Assembly (NCBI GenBank): GCA_944470555.2
Contig: OX104130.1
Coordinates: forward strand, 53,043,491-53,107,490
Reading direction: 5' to 3'
Length of the DNA: 64,000 nt
Source: Heterobilharzia americana
Taxonomy: Eukaryota; Platyhelminthes; Trematoda; Strigeidida; Schistosomatidae
This document shows, one piece after another, positions 49,795-62,102 of the stretch. The position numbers and the translations under genes are program-made. The notes below the pieces were generated by a model. The model was not told the DNA's origin, made no database searches, and saw only the letters and a program-made list of their open reading frames with translations. Positions within the stretch are counted from its first letter, which is position 1. The number at the start of each line of letters is the position of its first letter.

Positions 49795-50298
49795 TCAAAG
49801 ACTCTGCAATAGCTGCTTGGCCGGAAGGCAAACCGAGGCGATCAGAACTAGTGGGTCAAAAAGAGCTGAGACAGTGGATAGTAGTCTTCTCTTCGCGAAG
49901 GGTTTTTTCGCGGGTTCAAGTCGGAACTTAAAAACACCATGCATGGTGTCCCATTCCAAACCTAGGGCTCTATGGGTTGAGCCCTGACTAACACGTAATT
50001 CAATTGAGTTTTCTGTGTGGCTCGGACCAGGAAGAACTACTCTCACTGCCTCCGAATTAGTCACCCATGTCTTCAATCTAAAGCCGCCATGTAACATCAA
50101 GTCACTGGACTGTTTCACGAACGTTTTTGCCTCATCAGGGCTTGCAAAGGACACTAGATAATCATCAACATAAAAGTTATATTTCACCGCTTCCACCACG
50201 TAGCTATCATAATCGTTGGCATACGCCTCGGCAGTCTTGGCCGTTGCAAAATGCGCACAAAATGGTGAGGACACTGCACCGAATGGGTGTGACGTCAT
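49795..50298 (-). pseudogene. BEL/Pao reverse transcriptase core and connection
   Basis: The frame contains AVSSPFCAHFATAKTAEAYA, YNFYVDDYLVSFASPDEAK (catalytic YVDD at 50161-50172), a HGGFRLKTWVTNSEAV block, HRALGLEWD and RRLLSTVSALFDPLVLIASV. It is one frameshift away from the upstream RT segment. Confidence 0.87.
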
Positions 50299-50540
50299 TG
50301 GTATTCAATAGGTTTCTTCGAAAAATCACCCTGAGGCCAAGATAGAAACCGCAGAGCACCAGGGTCAAACGCTGGGACCTTCACCTGCATAAACATTTCC
50401 TCCACATCGGCTGCCACGGCAATCGGTTCTTTGCGGAAACCCAATAATATCCCAACCAAGTCCGCTGTCGTGTCTGGTCTCTGATACAGGAAGTCGCTTA
50501 AAGAAGTTCCGGACAGTTTGGCAGCACAGTCCAGTACAAC

Positions 50541-51029
50541 TCACACCTTCTCCGACTTCTTGGGGTTAAATACGGCGTGATGCGGCAAATACCATCGTGG
50601 GCGGTAGCTAGAATTAAGCTGGGGCTCGGGAACTACTGTTGCATATTCCTTTCTGATGGTCTCTTTCACGGCGCTAGTGTAGCTTTCGTGAAGGCTTTCA
50701 GGGGATATGAGCCTACGTTTCAAACTCTCCAAACGTCGCCTGGTTACTTTGCACTCGCTATATACAATCTTGGACTCCACTTTCCGGGGCATAAGGATAA
50801 CAAAATGTCCAGTATCCCAAAAAGTACCTTGCTCCGCTATGTTCACAGCGGCTAAGTCATCGAGCGATAACGACTTATCTCCCGAGTACAAATCACTGAA
50901 CCCATAATCGTAAACTTTCCTCCACTGATCGACCAATAAATCTGACCGAGACATACAATTCACAAACCTCTTCCTGTGCTCACGAAAGATTGTCGGACCG
51001 AACACGACCCAACCCAACAATGTTCTCAC
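50541..51029 (-). pseudogene. BEL/Pao pol, N-terminal RT region
   Basis: RTLLGWVVFGPT, FWDTGHFVILMPRKV, then YRPRWYLPHHAVFNPKKSEK are typical of Pao RT (WYLPHHxV). A stop follows at EKV; the next frame continues with LVGILLGFRKEPIAVAADVE. The plus-strand frames overlapping it are by-products. Confidence 0.85.
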
Positions 51030-51359
51030 AGCATATGGGCTTTTTCTGCCCCCTAACCTCTGATCCAGAACCTAGTGAGCTTCAGGTACATCGCAACCAA
51101 TGAGCAGCAGAACTCCCCTGTCTTCTACCTCTGTCCAGGGTACGTTAGTGAGATGCGGCCACCTTTTAATACTTCCTCATATCAACCTTCTAGGTCTCGG
51201 TACTGGGAGAACTCTTGCCACAACCGCCCGATCTATGGGTATGCACTCGCTTCCGCCCAGTGAATAAACGTCAAAGGACTTGTTGATTGAGTCCGCCAAT
51301 CCACTTTTGCTAGCGGTTTTCATTGTAGTCTTCGTGCCGTCAGTCGAAAGTCCTAGAAG

Positions 51360-51596
51360 TTACAAATTATCTTTCGTGATCAAAGTTGTATCAGAGCCAT
51401 TGTCCAGGAGAGCATAGCCGTAAACCTCTTTATTACCCTGCTTTACGCGTTCCGGGATTAGGCCCAAACACATGCTTTCTCTGAGAGACTCAGTACATCC
51501 ACAACTACTTTTCTCCAGTTGTTCGCCTACAGCATGGTGGGTCTTCTTATATAACAGAGGGTGATGGGATGCTTCACAACCTTCTAGACTGCACAC
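51360..51596 (-). pseudogene. BEL/Pao aspartic protease region
   Basis: The segment reads SLEGCEASHHPLLYKKTHHA (the end of the zinc-knuckle linker), then VYGYALLDNGSDTTLITKDN. In retroviral-type aspartic proteases the motif is LLDSGS; here DNGS keeps the catalytic Asp. A stop occurs just after DNL, so the protease is broken from the rest. Confidence 0.78.
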
Positions 51597-51613
51597 CCTA
51601 TGAACTTTAAATT

Positions 51614-52000
51614 CTATGACATGTGGTCATTTTTAAGACGGGAAAAACAACACCCAATTTCTTTAGCCTTCGACCATCTCTCATCCACCGGTGACGACAG
51701 AAGTGTGGTACATTTTGTGACTACTTGGTTTCCTCCGCAAAATATACGTGAATGTTTCATGACTTCCCCAACGGGTACTAACTGCAGCGTGAAGCATGCT
51801 ATTTTACTGTTTCGTCGTCGACTGCTTGTTGCCAGCTGTACAAACCTACTTAGCGAAATGCTCGCGCGTGCTGACACGAACTGCGTCAACTCTGCGAAGG
51901 CAGGTTCTCGTTCGTTCTCAGTTAACTTTTCGACGGTCTCCGCCCACTTCATCTGTAACACAAGGGGCAATTTCTTGATTATACCTCCCGAAGTTCTCAA
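51614..52000 (-). pseudogene. BEL/Pao gag, second half with CCHC remains
   Basis: IIKKLPLVLQMKWAETVEKL and FAELTQFVSARASISLSRF follow the C-terminal half of the DUF1759-like gag. Near the end, a CGGNQVVTKC segment and CCFSRLKNDH resemble the paired cysteine motifs of the family, with changes. Confidence 0.75.
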
Positions 52001-52038
52001 GGAGTTAGGGTCTACGGTATAGTCTACTTCTTCTCGGG

Positions 52039-52461
52039 CTATAAAGCAATCATCATCTTTACAGCCAACCTCAACATTGCCTCAGCATCGTTTTGTTCTA
52101 TGCTTGAGCATTCCACCAGATCCTGTAGTAAGGCCCGGCCGACTTCATGAGTCCTTCCAAACAAACGTTTAAGTATATCTCCAGCCCTGAAGTGACCAGC
52201 AGATGGTGGTAACATAATGCATTTCTCTATAGCCTCCCTAGCCTTACCTCCACAGTAATGTAACAAGTATGACGGCCTCTGTCCAACATCATCAACTTTG
52301 GAAACGACGTACATCTCAAACTGCCGCATAAACTTCCAACATTTGGCTGGATGCCCGCCAAAGCTGCTTAGTTCTACCTTCGGCAAATCATGACCGACAG
52401 TGATACAAGACGAAGTAGCAGTAACCACTCCGTTTTCTGCACTGCTCACCTGGCTAGTCAT
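52039..52461 (-). pseudogene. BEL/Pao gag, DUF1759-like part
   Basis: 140 codons: LPKVELSSFGGHPAKCWKFM, RQFEMYVVSKVDDVGQRPSY, LLHYCGGKAREAIEKC. This follows the gag pattern PKxxLPxFxGxPxxWxxFxxxFE...KxxYLxxxLxGxAxxAI. An earlier start with SAQYEVRQLNERRDEIFVDS lies upstream (ATG at about 52659) in a different frame. Confidence 0.82.
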
Positions 52462-52901
52462 TTCAGGAGTTTCAACCCCATTTGTGTCATTTTATATCAT
52501 CGTTCGAAGAAAGGGGTGTCAAATGAAACCGATTCACATCTGATAAGTTTAATTCTTTATGTAGACGCAACCTTCCCCGCCATTGTTTAGCCTTGAATCC
52601 ACGAAGATCTCATCGCGCCGTTCATTCAACTGTCGCACCTCGTATTGAGCTGAGCTCATATTAGAACAGATTCACTAAAGTCAACAACTGTACCATTATC
52701 AGAGCCACGGCATGGAGTAACATCAAGAGGGACTTCCTTGGTACCTGGGGTTGGATCCATGGACATGTCACCTTCGTCCAAGATTGACTCAAGGAACACC
52801 ATGCGCTTGCCAGGTACGGCAGTGACGGGTTGTTGAGTGCTGTAGCGGCCAGAATACAATAATCTCGACCTGAACGTGGGAAATAACTAGGTGGTGCCAA
52901 G

Positions 52902-53475
52902 TTACGCGAATCTGACTAGTTCCTGTGTTCTAGTGTATAGCTTCCGAACTTCCGCGAGTGACGCATAGTCAAAGACTGGACCAAAATATCAAAACACGGT
53001 TTGTAGTAATTCAGTGGTAGATTCCTAGAAAATCTGTGGTACTGTCAAAGCAACGGCAAGTCATATCAAAATTACAAAATACCTCAACAGTGCCGTTGGG
53101 TAACTATACAGTTCAAAACGTTCTCGGGTGCAACTACGTACTACACGGTAAAAACTGGTTGAATAAATACAATTGTTAAGTACCTGACAGTCAATGAGAA
53201 TATTCCCGACAAACGAGATCAAAACTCTGTCTACCAGAATCAAATCGATAAATAAATGTTTCCAGTAGACAGTCAAAAGACAAACAGTCAAATCACAGCA
53301 CAACCGTAAGTTGGACCAAAACAAAATGTCGGGTGTAGTAAAACAACATCACCTTGTCAACAGTCCAGCGTCACATAATAGGAAAGTGAAACATTCATGA
53401 TAAGTCTCAATCACACAAAGGCAAATACCGAGTAGAAAGTCAAAGAAGTCAGTCAAACAACCAGACAACATTACA
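52902..53475 (-). repeat. Candidate 5' LTR of the left-arm BEL element
   Basis: On the minus strand it would begin TGTAATGTTGTCTGG and end just before TGGCACCACC, which could be a tRNA primer-binding site (52890-52899). The second LTR needed as proof is absent in the window, so the limits are a guess. Confidence 0.25.
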
Positions 53476-53589
53476 CCGGCTAGAGTCAAAGGTACACCAT
53501 CCATGACGAGGGTAAAAATATTAAAATAAATGTCAATACAACCAAATGGTGTGATCAGGAGGGACTTTCAGATCAATTTTCCGTTACAG

Positions 53590-55095
53590 GTGTATGTCCC
53601 TCTTCTCGCTCCTCACGCTTTGCTGCATGATCCAGTCAACCACAATCAGGAAAGTCATCGGTGGTAGTGTGCGGTAACTTTGTCTTACGCCTGTCTCTCG
53701 TCTTCACTTCAAAGGCGCCACTCATTGGCTTCCCATTATGAATCGCTTGGCATGTGGCGTCAGCACATGGCAGTTGAGTGAAGGGTAAAGACGTTTGTGG
53801 CACCAAAACCGTAGCGTTGAAGCACGCACCGAATTGCTTCCCAACGAATGCTGTCCCCGCAAGTCTCTTTCAAAGAGTTTCCAGTGTTCTTCTACGCACG
53901 TTTCCCTGAGGATGTCACCTGATGTCCCCCATTTTGTCCAGATGACTGACGTGATGATGTCCTTCGTAGTTGCGTCCTTCAGTTCAATTTCCGTTCTGGG
54001 TGTTGAACTTGAACTGTGGCTCATCATCAACTTCTGTGAAGGTTTTCGACTAGAGTTTGAAGGCTCCCTGCACTAGATAGCGAGTGGCATGGGCCTACAT
54101 CCACTCCCCTTTTTGTATCCAGTAGGCTGCGCCTCCACTTTCGTCACACTGAGAGGAAGTCGATTTGACTTTTAGTGTCTGTCTGGCGAAATTAAATCCA
54201 TCTCACTTTGTGGATATCCTCTTTTTTGTACACGCTACCCCCGATCACCAAATCATCAAATGTGCGGAAGCCTGCAAGCAGTTCCCCCTTCCCGTTCATT
54301 TCACCGAGTGCTTCTCGATCCATGATTGGCTCTCTTCCTGTGTCGTCTGCTCCTAGTTTGGCATCAATGTCACTCATCGGGATTTCAATGACGCCATATG
54401 GGGTGGGTTCTTGCCCATTACTGGTTGCAGTTGTCCGTAGAATTCCTTCTTCTTCTCTTCATCCGCATTATCTGTAGGTGGGTGGCGTGGCATTGTGTGA
54501 TTGTGACGTTCCTTCCTTTTGGGTTGAATCCCGCTGTCATGATGCTGATCCTGCATCAGCAGATTGGTTTCCATGGTATGAGAGCCTCCTATGGTACTAG
54601 GGACATCGTGATGGCCACTCCAAAACTCAGTGTGTCCGTGGCTGTCGTTTGGGTGACAATACCGGAGTAGGCTGTTAACTCTCCAGTCGACAGTTTGTTG
54701 AGCCCACTTCCATTCCATCTGCTTTCGCAGATTCCTAGTCTGGTACTTCCATGCCTTACCTTCTCATCTCCTTTCGAATCTGGGCAGCCTTCCTAGGTTC
54801 ATACATGGTGCGGACATTCCGTGTCTCCATGTTCACTTTTACCTTCATCGAGAGAAGGAGGGACACATCGGCCAACTGGCTTCCCTAAGGCTTTCACCAG
54901 CCAACGTCGTGTCGCCTCTCTGACCCCAGTGAGGAATAGGTTTGATCTTATGTCTTATATTTCCCTTGTGCTTCAAAGTTTCTTTAGCGGTTAGATTTGT
55001 TTTACGGGGTGGGGTTGCTGCTCCAAGTCCAACCTTCCCTCTTTATCCGGGCTTAGGACCGGCTAGTAATTAGTGTGCTAGCTATCTAGGCGAGG
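53590..55095 (-). mobile_element. RTE/SR2-like retrotransposon, copy 4 (left arm), internally deleted
   Basis: From the spacer outwards on the minus strand: 5' region (homologous to 36860-36947), endonuclease start (VRTMYEPRKAAQI), a block with MSDIDAKLGADDTGRE (54192-54377, replacing GDMNAKxG), KEDIHKVRWI, then a jump to RT sequence including WIMQQSVRSEKRD near 53600. Relative to copy 2, roughly 1 kb of RT fingers (about 34760-35720) is missing. It joins the BEL upstream region at about 53590. Confidence 0.83.
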
Positions 55096-58017
55096 CAGTT
55101 TAGCGTGCACTATTTAAATTTGATGTGAAATACTTCTTCCAGCCTACGGACTGGCATTACCTCGAATGAATAGCGGTATTAGCAAAGATTCTCACCAATA
55201 AATGACTATATCTGGAAGGTCGATATGCACCTGTGAACACGGGAATGGTAACTACTGTTTTTATTACGTTTTCCTCCTCCAATTTGCTGATTAATCACAT
55301 TTCGTTTGGTCTTTCAACCGAACCCGCATTACTGACTTGCATTTTGCATATCTATCCCAGGGTTGGTCGGTTTTGAAGCGCATGACATTAGTGTCAGACA
55401 TTGCGCATGACAGCTGTCGTTTCTACTCGTTAGGGTAGTATTTTTGATATATCTGATATTTATTTCTCACCCTGAGAATTATCTCTGCTATTTCAGACAT
55501 AATTTGCCTTCAGATCGTGTACGGAGAGAGAACTGTTGCTTTGAGCGGATGCATCAACAGGATTTTGGTTTCTGTTGGACAACAGCCTGCTGGGAGGTTT
55601 TACAAAATCAGTAGGGATTAGGAATGACCTGGCGTTAGTTGTATTTGGTGATTCTCGTTTATGTCTGCGGGTTCTGTACTGACACTGTGTAGCCTGTGAA
55701 GACTTTTATCGGTTAACACTTCATGGATTTTTGGGATATTTTCCGATTGTTGGTAAGGCCTATGGCTTTGGGGGTATGACTGACCTGGAAGATCATGGGG
55801 CAGCATATATCATGTGTGGTTTCGCTCAGTCTTGGGGACACATACCGAAGGTTCGACACACCACAAGGGCACGATAACTCTTGTTTTACATTTTCAGAGA
55901 CATTTAGTCTGGTAAACTGAAAGCTATGGCGTTCTGTATGCACCCTGTTAACCATACTGCCCCACACAAAATGCAGCCATTCAGTGTTTCAATAAGCGTA
56001 AAGGCATATGACAGCCTTTTTTATACTAACAACGAATTCATGGGAAACAAATCCTATATTAAGCTTGTGGAACTATTCGTTTTGCCGTATAAGGCAGCAT
56101 GGGCTGGATATTGCGACGTCGACAAGGAATTTTTATTAACTTGCCACTTTACCTCGTCTAGCATTTTCGATTGCCAGGTTCTACCGCATGTTGCCTAGCT
56201 GTCTGTTGACTATCCGTATTGAAAAGAATGGGGCTTCGTGTGAAGTCACCATTCTATTAGTGCTCGCTGGATGACGTTTAACTGCATGCTTGGTGTTCAC
56301 ATCTGAGTACCAACAGTTAACACTTCACAACAATGTACTAATCTCTGTTTCTGAAGGCTTGTAAATACCGTCTAAAACCACAACTCTGGCATAAGAGTTC
56401 CCTCCTAAGACAGCATGGAACTCAACTTAGTGGCTGCATACCGTTACTAACGGTATACTTTGAAGAGCGTGGACCAGCCCAGTTTGCGTACTTGTGTGTA
56501 TCTGCTACATGGCTGCATTTTGATGTACCACACACATCAGATCGACTTCTAGTATCTGTCAGATGGGTATTAGGGGAAAGTGTAGGTTCCGAGAGTCTTG
56601 AATAATTGGCGTGCATTGGTTAATCTAGGTTGGACGGGTTTTGCGTGGGTCATTATCTGGAGTCTGTCAAGATTTCAGTGCATCGGAAGGAGGCTCCATG
56701 GCTTTAGCAGCAGATTTTCAACTTCTGATCTTCTGTGCAACCTTTGAGGAAGAAAGCGTTTTGGCTGACTTTCTAGCCATTCTTTGTGAGTATACTAGAA
56801 AAATAAAATTGGAAACTGAGGGCGGAAAGCCCTTCGGTTACATGATTGTTTTAAGAATAGTTCTTAGAGCTACTCCAGGGTATTTGGGGAACAGAAAGAT
56901 TTTTGCACATTTCCCAGACTACTAGCCCTTGGATTGCTCACAATTTGTATTTTACGAGGCGACTATTTCGTCACAAAGCCAAACAAGACCTTCACTCTTT
57001 GTTTCGAGCGTGGTGTTTAGGTTTTTGGGGAAATAGCAAAGATATTTTGACAGACAGTGAATGCCCTCAGATTACAGGAGTAATAATGCAGGAGGCCGAC
57101 AGCGCAGTTCAAGAATTTGAGCCGTAAGACTGAGTAGAAGAGAAGTGCAGAGACAATTTGAACACATATAAGTGAGGCAGTCAAGGGGATGTTTGGTTAG
57201 ATAACGATCAACTCCGGCGGTAAAAAGAGGGTCAAAGTGAATGCATCAGATGGTATACATTCACGTTACGTCCAAGAGCTCTGAGTGCTACTCAGGTGAT
57301 AACGTAAGGTAAATTTGACTTATTTTCAGCTTATTTGCGACCAACGACAGTATTTGCGCGGAAACTATGTTTCTGAGTTATAAACACCGTTCCTGCGAGC
57401 ACTGCCTTTTCAAGAGCCGCAAAAATGGGCTAGGAGGCTTTATGAATGGTGCGGTTGGCATATGACAAACAAAACGGGTGGAAATTGAGTGGGTATCGAT
57501 ATGCGAACACCCTCTGAATATGACGGGGACGGTAAGAGGACTGGCAGACACCTAATGTACCGATAAATCAATTTATATATCCTAGCTGGGAAATGCGGTG
57601 CCCAGACTAAGGAAATGGTCCCTGAAATTAATCGCGAATTACAACGGTACTTTAGTGCTGGCGTGTTGCACTTACAGAGCACGCAGTGTCTTCTGTGGGG
57701 ACGGTAGTTACTCTCTGGAGCAAGCATCCTCCTTTCCACACTATCTCACAGTGGTTTGGAAACTCTGCTTATCATAAACTTAATGGGTAGGGTGCACAAG
57801 ATCACCTAGGTATAGCAGCTTACTCATTACACTGAGCGTGTTCAGAGGGTAACAGTTCATCACCGCCTTAACAAGAAGGCTGAAATGTAAACCAACCGGC
57901 GCTTGCTCGGAACATTACCCCTGTTGCAACCTAGGCACATTCCAAACTAAGAGGATGTGAATTCAAGGGCTTGTGTGGATTTAGTCATTCTTCAAGTTAG
58001 CATCCATCACGGGCTGA

Positions 58018-58200
58018 TATCAATTGCAGGAGCACTGGAAACCTGGGAACACTGAACAGCCGTCTTATCCCAGTATGGGACTCCTCAGAAGCGCGCACAC
58101 GTGACTCACACCACCAGAGGTCGGACCCAGGACACTCAGCTCCCATGGCTAGCACGTTATAATTGAGCCTCAATGTCACCCATTGTCACAGCCGGGTATT
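58018..58200 (-). mobile_element. SINE-like repeat (Sm-alpha type), inverted
   Basis: The reverse complement has GAGGCTCAATTATAACGTGC (A-box-like), GGTCCGACCTC (B-box-like), GAGGAGTCCCATACTGGG and CAGTGTTCCCAGGTTTCCAG. It is a nearly complete copy. Confidence 0.6.
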
Positions 58201-58224
58201 TGTCCTCCCAGCCTAATCTCCGGT

Positions 58225-58345
58225 AGGGCCGTGGATGCTTACTGCTGAGGGGTTCCATACTAAGACGAAACAGCTGTTCAGCCCTCCCAGGTCTCTAACG
58301 TACCTCCAACTGACATCAGTCCAAGGTCAACGCTAACTTGAAAAT
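58225..58345 (+). mobile_element. SINE-like repeat, 3' half
   Basis: CTGCTGAGGGGTTCCATACT, AAGACGAAACAGCTGTTCAG, CTCCCAGGTCTCTAACG and CCAACTGACATCAGTCCAAG match the family's 3' half. It lies next to the inverted copy, with 5' sides facing. Confidence 0.6.
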
Positions 58346-59007
58346 TTACATGAAGTGACTTCAAGACGGTGACGTGTGCATCCCCGCCCCAGTCTTAAAC
58401 CCGTTCTTCAGGTAATACACCCCCTATCCCTATGCCATGCGCAAAGACCACGTCTAATTAAACTAAAAACTGATGCGTCTATCATTCAGATGTGGTGGTT
58501 GAGCGGCACTATTTCACCCCAATCGATCTGCAACTGGCAAAAAAGTATACTGTGCTGAAGTCTCTATAACCACTTGGATGTCAATACCCTTCTAGTGAAA
58601 TCAAAGTAGTCCATCCTAAATGGGCTTTTCACTCCTCAGAAAGTGCATTGAAAGCTGCACCAACCAATGACAAAAAGCTTCAGGAACCATGACTCTGATT
58701 TACTGCAGTCTCTTCTTAGTACTGCCTATTCTATTGCACATTATTGGGAAATGTATGCAAAACAAGCTGAAACTAATGCGCTAGCTAGTTTGTCTAAATC
58801 AAATGCACTCACGGAACTTCCAAGGAAGAGCACGAACCGGCAGAACTATGGCATTAAATTCCTCGTCCACAACGGACAGTTTTATGATAATCCATAGATG
58901 TGTATGTTAATAGTAATAGATATTATTATTTCTCAATATACACGCGGCAGCCATTTCTACAAGTTTGAACCAATAACCTGACAAATTACACCTAGCTCTA
59001 TGGAACA

Positions 59008-60513
59008 CCTCGCCTAGATAGCTAGCACACTAATTACTAGCCGGTCCTAAGCCCGGATAAAGAGGGAAGGTTGGACTTGGAGCAGCAACCCCACCCCGTA
59101 AAACAAATCTAACCGCTAAAGAAACTTTGAAGCACAAGGGAAATATAAGACATAAGATCAAACCTATTCCTCACTGGGGTCAGAGAGGCGACACGACGTT
59201 GGCTGGTGAAAGCCTTAGGGAAGCCAGTTGGCCGATGTGTCCCTCCTTCTCTCGATGAAGGTAAAAGTGAACATGGAGACACGGAATGTCCGCACCATGT
59301 ATGAACCTAGGAAGGCTGCCCAGATTCGAAAGGAGATGAGAAGGTAAGGCATGGAAGTACCAGACTAGGAATCTGCGAAAGCAGATGGAATGGAAGTGGG
59401 CTCAACAAACTGTCGACTGGAGAGTTAACAGCCTACTCCGGTATTGTCACCCAAACGACAGCCACGGACACACTGAGTTTTGGAGTGGCCATCACGATGT
59501 CCCTAGTACCATAGGAGGCTCTCATACCATGGAAACCAATCTGCTGATGCAGGATCAGCATCATGACAGCGGGATTCAACCCAAAAGGAAGGAACGTCAC
59601 AATCACACAATGCCACGCCACCCACCTACAGATAATGCGGATGAAGAGAAGAAGAAGGAATTCTACGGACAACTGCAACCAGTAATGGGCAAGAACCCAC
59701 CCCATATGGCGTCATTGAAATCCCGATGAGTGACATTGATGCCAAACTAGGAGCAGACGACACAGGAAGAGAGCCAATCATGGATCGAGAAGCACTCGGT
59801 GAAATGAACGGGAAGGGGGAACTGCTTGCAGGCTTCCGCACATTTGATGATTTGGTGATCGGGGGTAGCGTGTACAAAAAAGAGGATATCCACAAAGTGA
59901 GATGGATTTAATTTCGCCAGACAGACACTAAAAGTCAAATCGACTTCCTCTCAGTGTGACGAAAGTGGAGGCGCAGCCTACTGGATACAAAAAGGGGAGT
60001 GGATGTAGGCCCATGCCACTCGCTATCTAGTGCAGGGAGCCTTCAAACTCTAGTCGAAAACCTTCACAGAAGTTGATGATGAGCCACAGTTCAAGTTCAA
60101 CACCCAGAACGGAAATTGAACTGAAGGACGCAACTACGAAGGACATCATCACGTCAGTCATCTGGACAAAATGGGGGACATCAGGTGACATCCTCAGGGA
60201 AACGTGCGTAGAAGAACACTGGAAACTCTTTGAAAGAGACTTGCGGGGACAGCATTCGTTGGGAAGCAATTCGGTGCGTGCTTCAACGCTACGGTTTTGG
60301 TGCCACAAACGTCTTTACCCTTCACTCAACTGCCATGTGCTGACGCCACATGCCAAGCGATTCATAATGGGAAGCCAATGAGTGGCGCCTTTGAAGTGAA
60401 GACGAGAGACAGGCGTAAGACAAAGTTACCGCACACTACCACCGATGACTTTCCTGATTGTGGTTGACTGGATCATGCAGCAAAGCGTGAGGAGCGAGAA
60501 GAGGGACATACAC
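59008..60513 (+). mobile_element. RTE/SR2-like retrotransposon, copy 4 (right arm), internally deleted
   Basis: Mirror copy of the left-arm element with the same lesions. It has an endonuclease start near 59280, MSDIDAKLGADDTGREP at 59726 onward, the same RT fingers deletion, and WIMQQSVRSEKRD near 60475. It is transcribed away from the spacer. Confidence 0.83.
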
Positions 60514-60627
60514 CTGTAACGGAAAATTGATCTGAAAGTCCCTCCTGATCACACCATTTGGTTGTATTGACATTTATTTTAATATTTTTACCCTCGTCAT
60601 GGATGGTGTACCTTTGACTCTAGCCGG

Positions 60628-61201
60628 TGTAATGTTGTCTGGTTGTTTGACTGACTTCTTTGACTTTCTACTCGGTATTTGCCTTTGTGTGATTGAGACT
60701 TATCATGAATGTTTCACTTTCCTATTATGTGACGCTGGACTGTTGACAAGGTGATGTTGTTTTACTACACCCGACATTTTGTTTTGGTCCAACTTACGGT
60801 TGTGCTGTGATTTGACTGTTTGTCTTTTGACTGTCTACTGGAAACATTTATTTATCGATTTGATTCTGGTAGACAGAGTTTTGATCTCGTTTGTCGGGAA
60901 TATTCTCATTGACTGTCAGGTACTTAACAATTGTATTTATTCAACCAGTTTTTACCGTGTAGTACGTAGTTGCACCCGAGAACGTTTTGAACTGTATAGT
61001 TACCCAACGGCACTGTTGAGGTATTTTGTAATTTTGATATGACTTGCCGTTGCTTTGACAGTACCACAGATTTTCTAGGAATCTACCACTGAATTACTAC
61101 AAACCGTGTTTTGATATTTTGGTCCAGTCTTTGACTATGCGTCACTCGCGGAAGTTCGGAAGCTATACACTAGAACACAGGAACTAGTCAGATTCGCGTA
61201 A
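60628..61201 (+). repeat. Candidate 5' LTR of the right-arm BEL element
   Basis: Mirror of 52902-53475. A TGT start at 60628 and a possible primer-binding site TGGCACCACC at 61204-61213 are the only support. Confidence 0.25.
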
Positions 61202-61641
61202 CTTGGCACCACCTAGTTATTTCCCACGTTCAGGTCGAGATTATTGTATTCTGGCCGCTACAGCACTCAACAACCCGTCACTGCCGTACCTGGCAAGCGC
61301 ATGGTGTTCCTTGAGTCAATCTTGGACGAAGGTGACATGTCCATGGATCCAACCCCAGGTACCAAGGAAGTCCCTCTTGATGTTACTCCATGCCGTGGCT
61401 CTGATAATGGTACAGTTGTTGACTTTAGTGAATCTGTTCTAATATGAGCTCAGCTCAATACGAGGTGCGACAGTTGAATGAACGGCGCGATGAGATCTTC
61501 GTGGATTCAAGGCTAAACAATGGCGGGGAAGGTTGCGTCTACATAAAGAATTAAACTTATCAGATGTGAATCGGTTTCATTTGACACCCCTTTCTTCGAA
61601 CGATGATATAAAATGACACAAATGGGGTTGACACTCCTGAA

Positions 61642-62064
61642 ATGACTAGCCAGGTGAGCAGTGCAGAAAACGGAGTGGTTACTGCTACTTCGTCTTGTAT
61701 CACTGTCGGTCATGATTTGCCGAAGGTAGAACTAAGCAGCTTTGGCGGGCATCCAGCCAAATGTTGGAAGTTTATGCGGCAGTTTGAGATGTACGTCGTT
61801 TCCAAAGTTGATGATGTTGGACAGAGGCCGTCATACTTGTTACATTACTGTGGAGGTAAGGCTAGGGAGGCTATAGAGAAATGCATTATGTTACCACCAT
61901 CTGCTGGTCACTTCAGGGCTGGAGATATACTTAAACGTTTGTTTGGAAGGACTCATGAAGTCGGCCGGGCCTTACTACAGGATCTGGTGGAATGCTCAAG
62001 CATAGAACAAAACGATGCTGAGGCAATGTTGAGGTTGGCTGTAAAGATGATGATTGCTTTATAG
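61642..62064 (+). pseudogene. BEL/Pao gag, DUF1759-like part (right arm)
   Basis: Identical in translation to the left-arm gag at 52039-52461 (LPKVELSSFGGHPAKCWKFM, LLHYCGGKAREAIEKC). The single inter-arm base difference found (61632) lies 10 nt before this frame's ATG. Confidence 0.82.
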
Positions 62065-62102
62065 CCCGAGAAGAAGTAGACTATACCGTAGACCCTAACT
62101 CC

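Larger units (their letters stand above)
49195..53475 (-). mobile_element. BEL/Pao-like LTR retrotransposon, left-arm copy, dead and truncated
   Basis: On the minus strand, in order: possible LTR (53475-52902), leader and gag (52659-51614), zinc-knuckle and protease region (51680-51360), RT (51029-49795) and RNase H (49662-49195). The integrase and 3' LTR are missing: sequence below 49195 belongs to another element. Several stops and frameshifts separate the domains. The gene order protease-RT-RNase H and the DUF1759-like gag place it in BEL/Pao (Sinbad-like in schistosomes). The part above 50103 is repeated inverted at 60628-64000. Confidence 0.88.
50103..55095 (-). repeat. Left arm of a large inverted repeat
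   Basis: It pairs with 59008-64000: each position x matches the complement of 114103 minus x. The arm is at least 4993 bp and is limited by the window end, not by divergence. It carries the BEL element and RTE copy 4. Confidence 0.95.
55096..59007. other. Spacer of the large inverted repeat
   Basis: 3,912 bp not repeated in inverted form. It holds SINE-like copies at 58018-58345 and no gene that I recognise. Frames at 56641-56925, 56903-57127 and 58667-58897 are open but show no known motif. The two inner junctions diverge abruptly after the shared CTAGGCGAGG. Confidence 0.7.

Noticed and set aside
51600..52022. 140-codon plus-strand frame and its mirror at 62081-62503
   Set aside because: Antisense to the BEL gag second half; no family resemblance.
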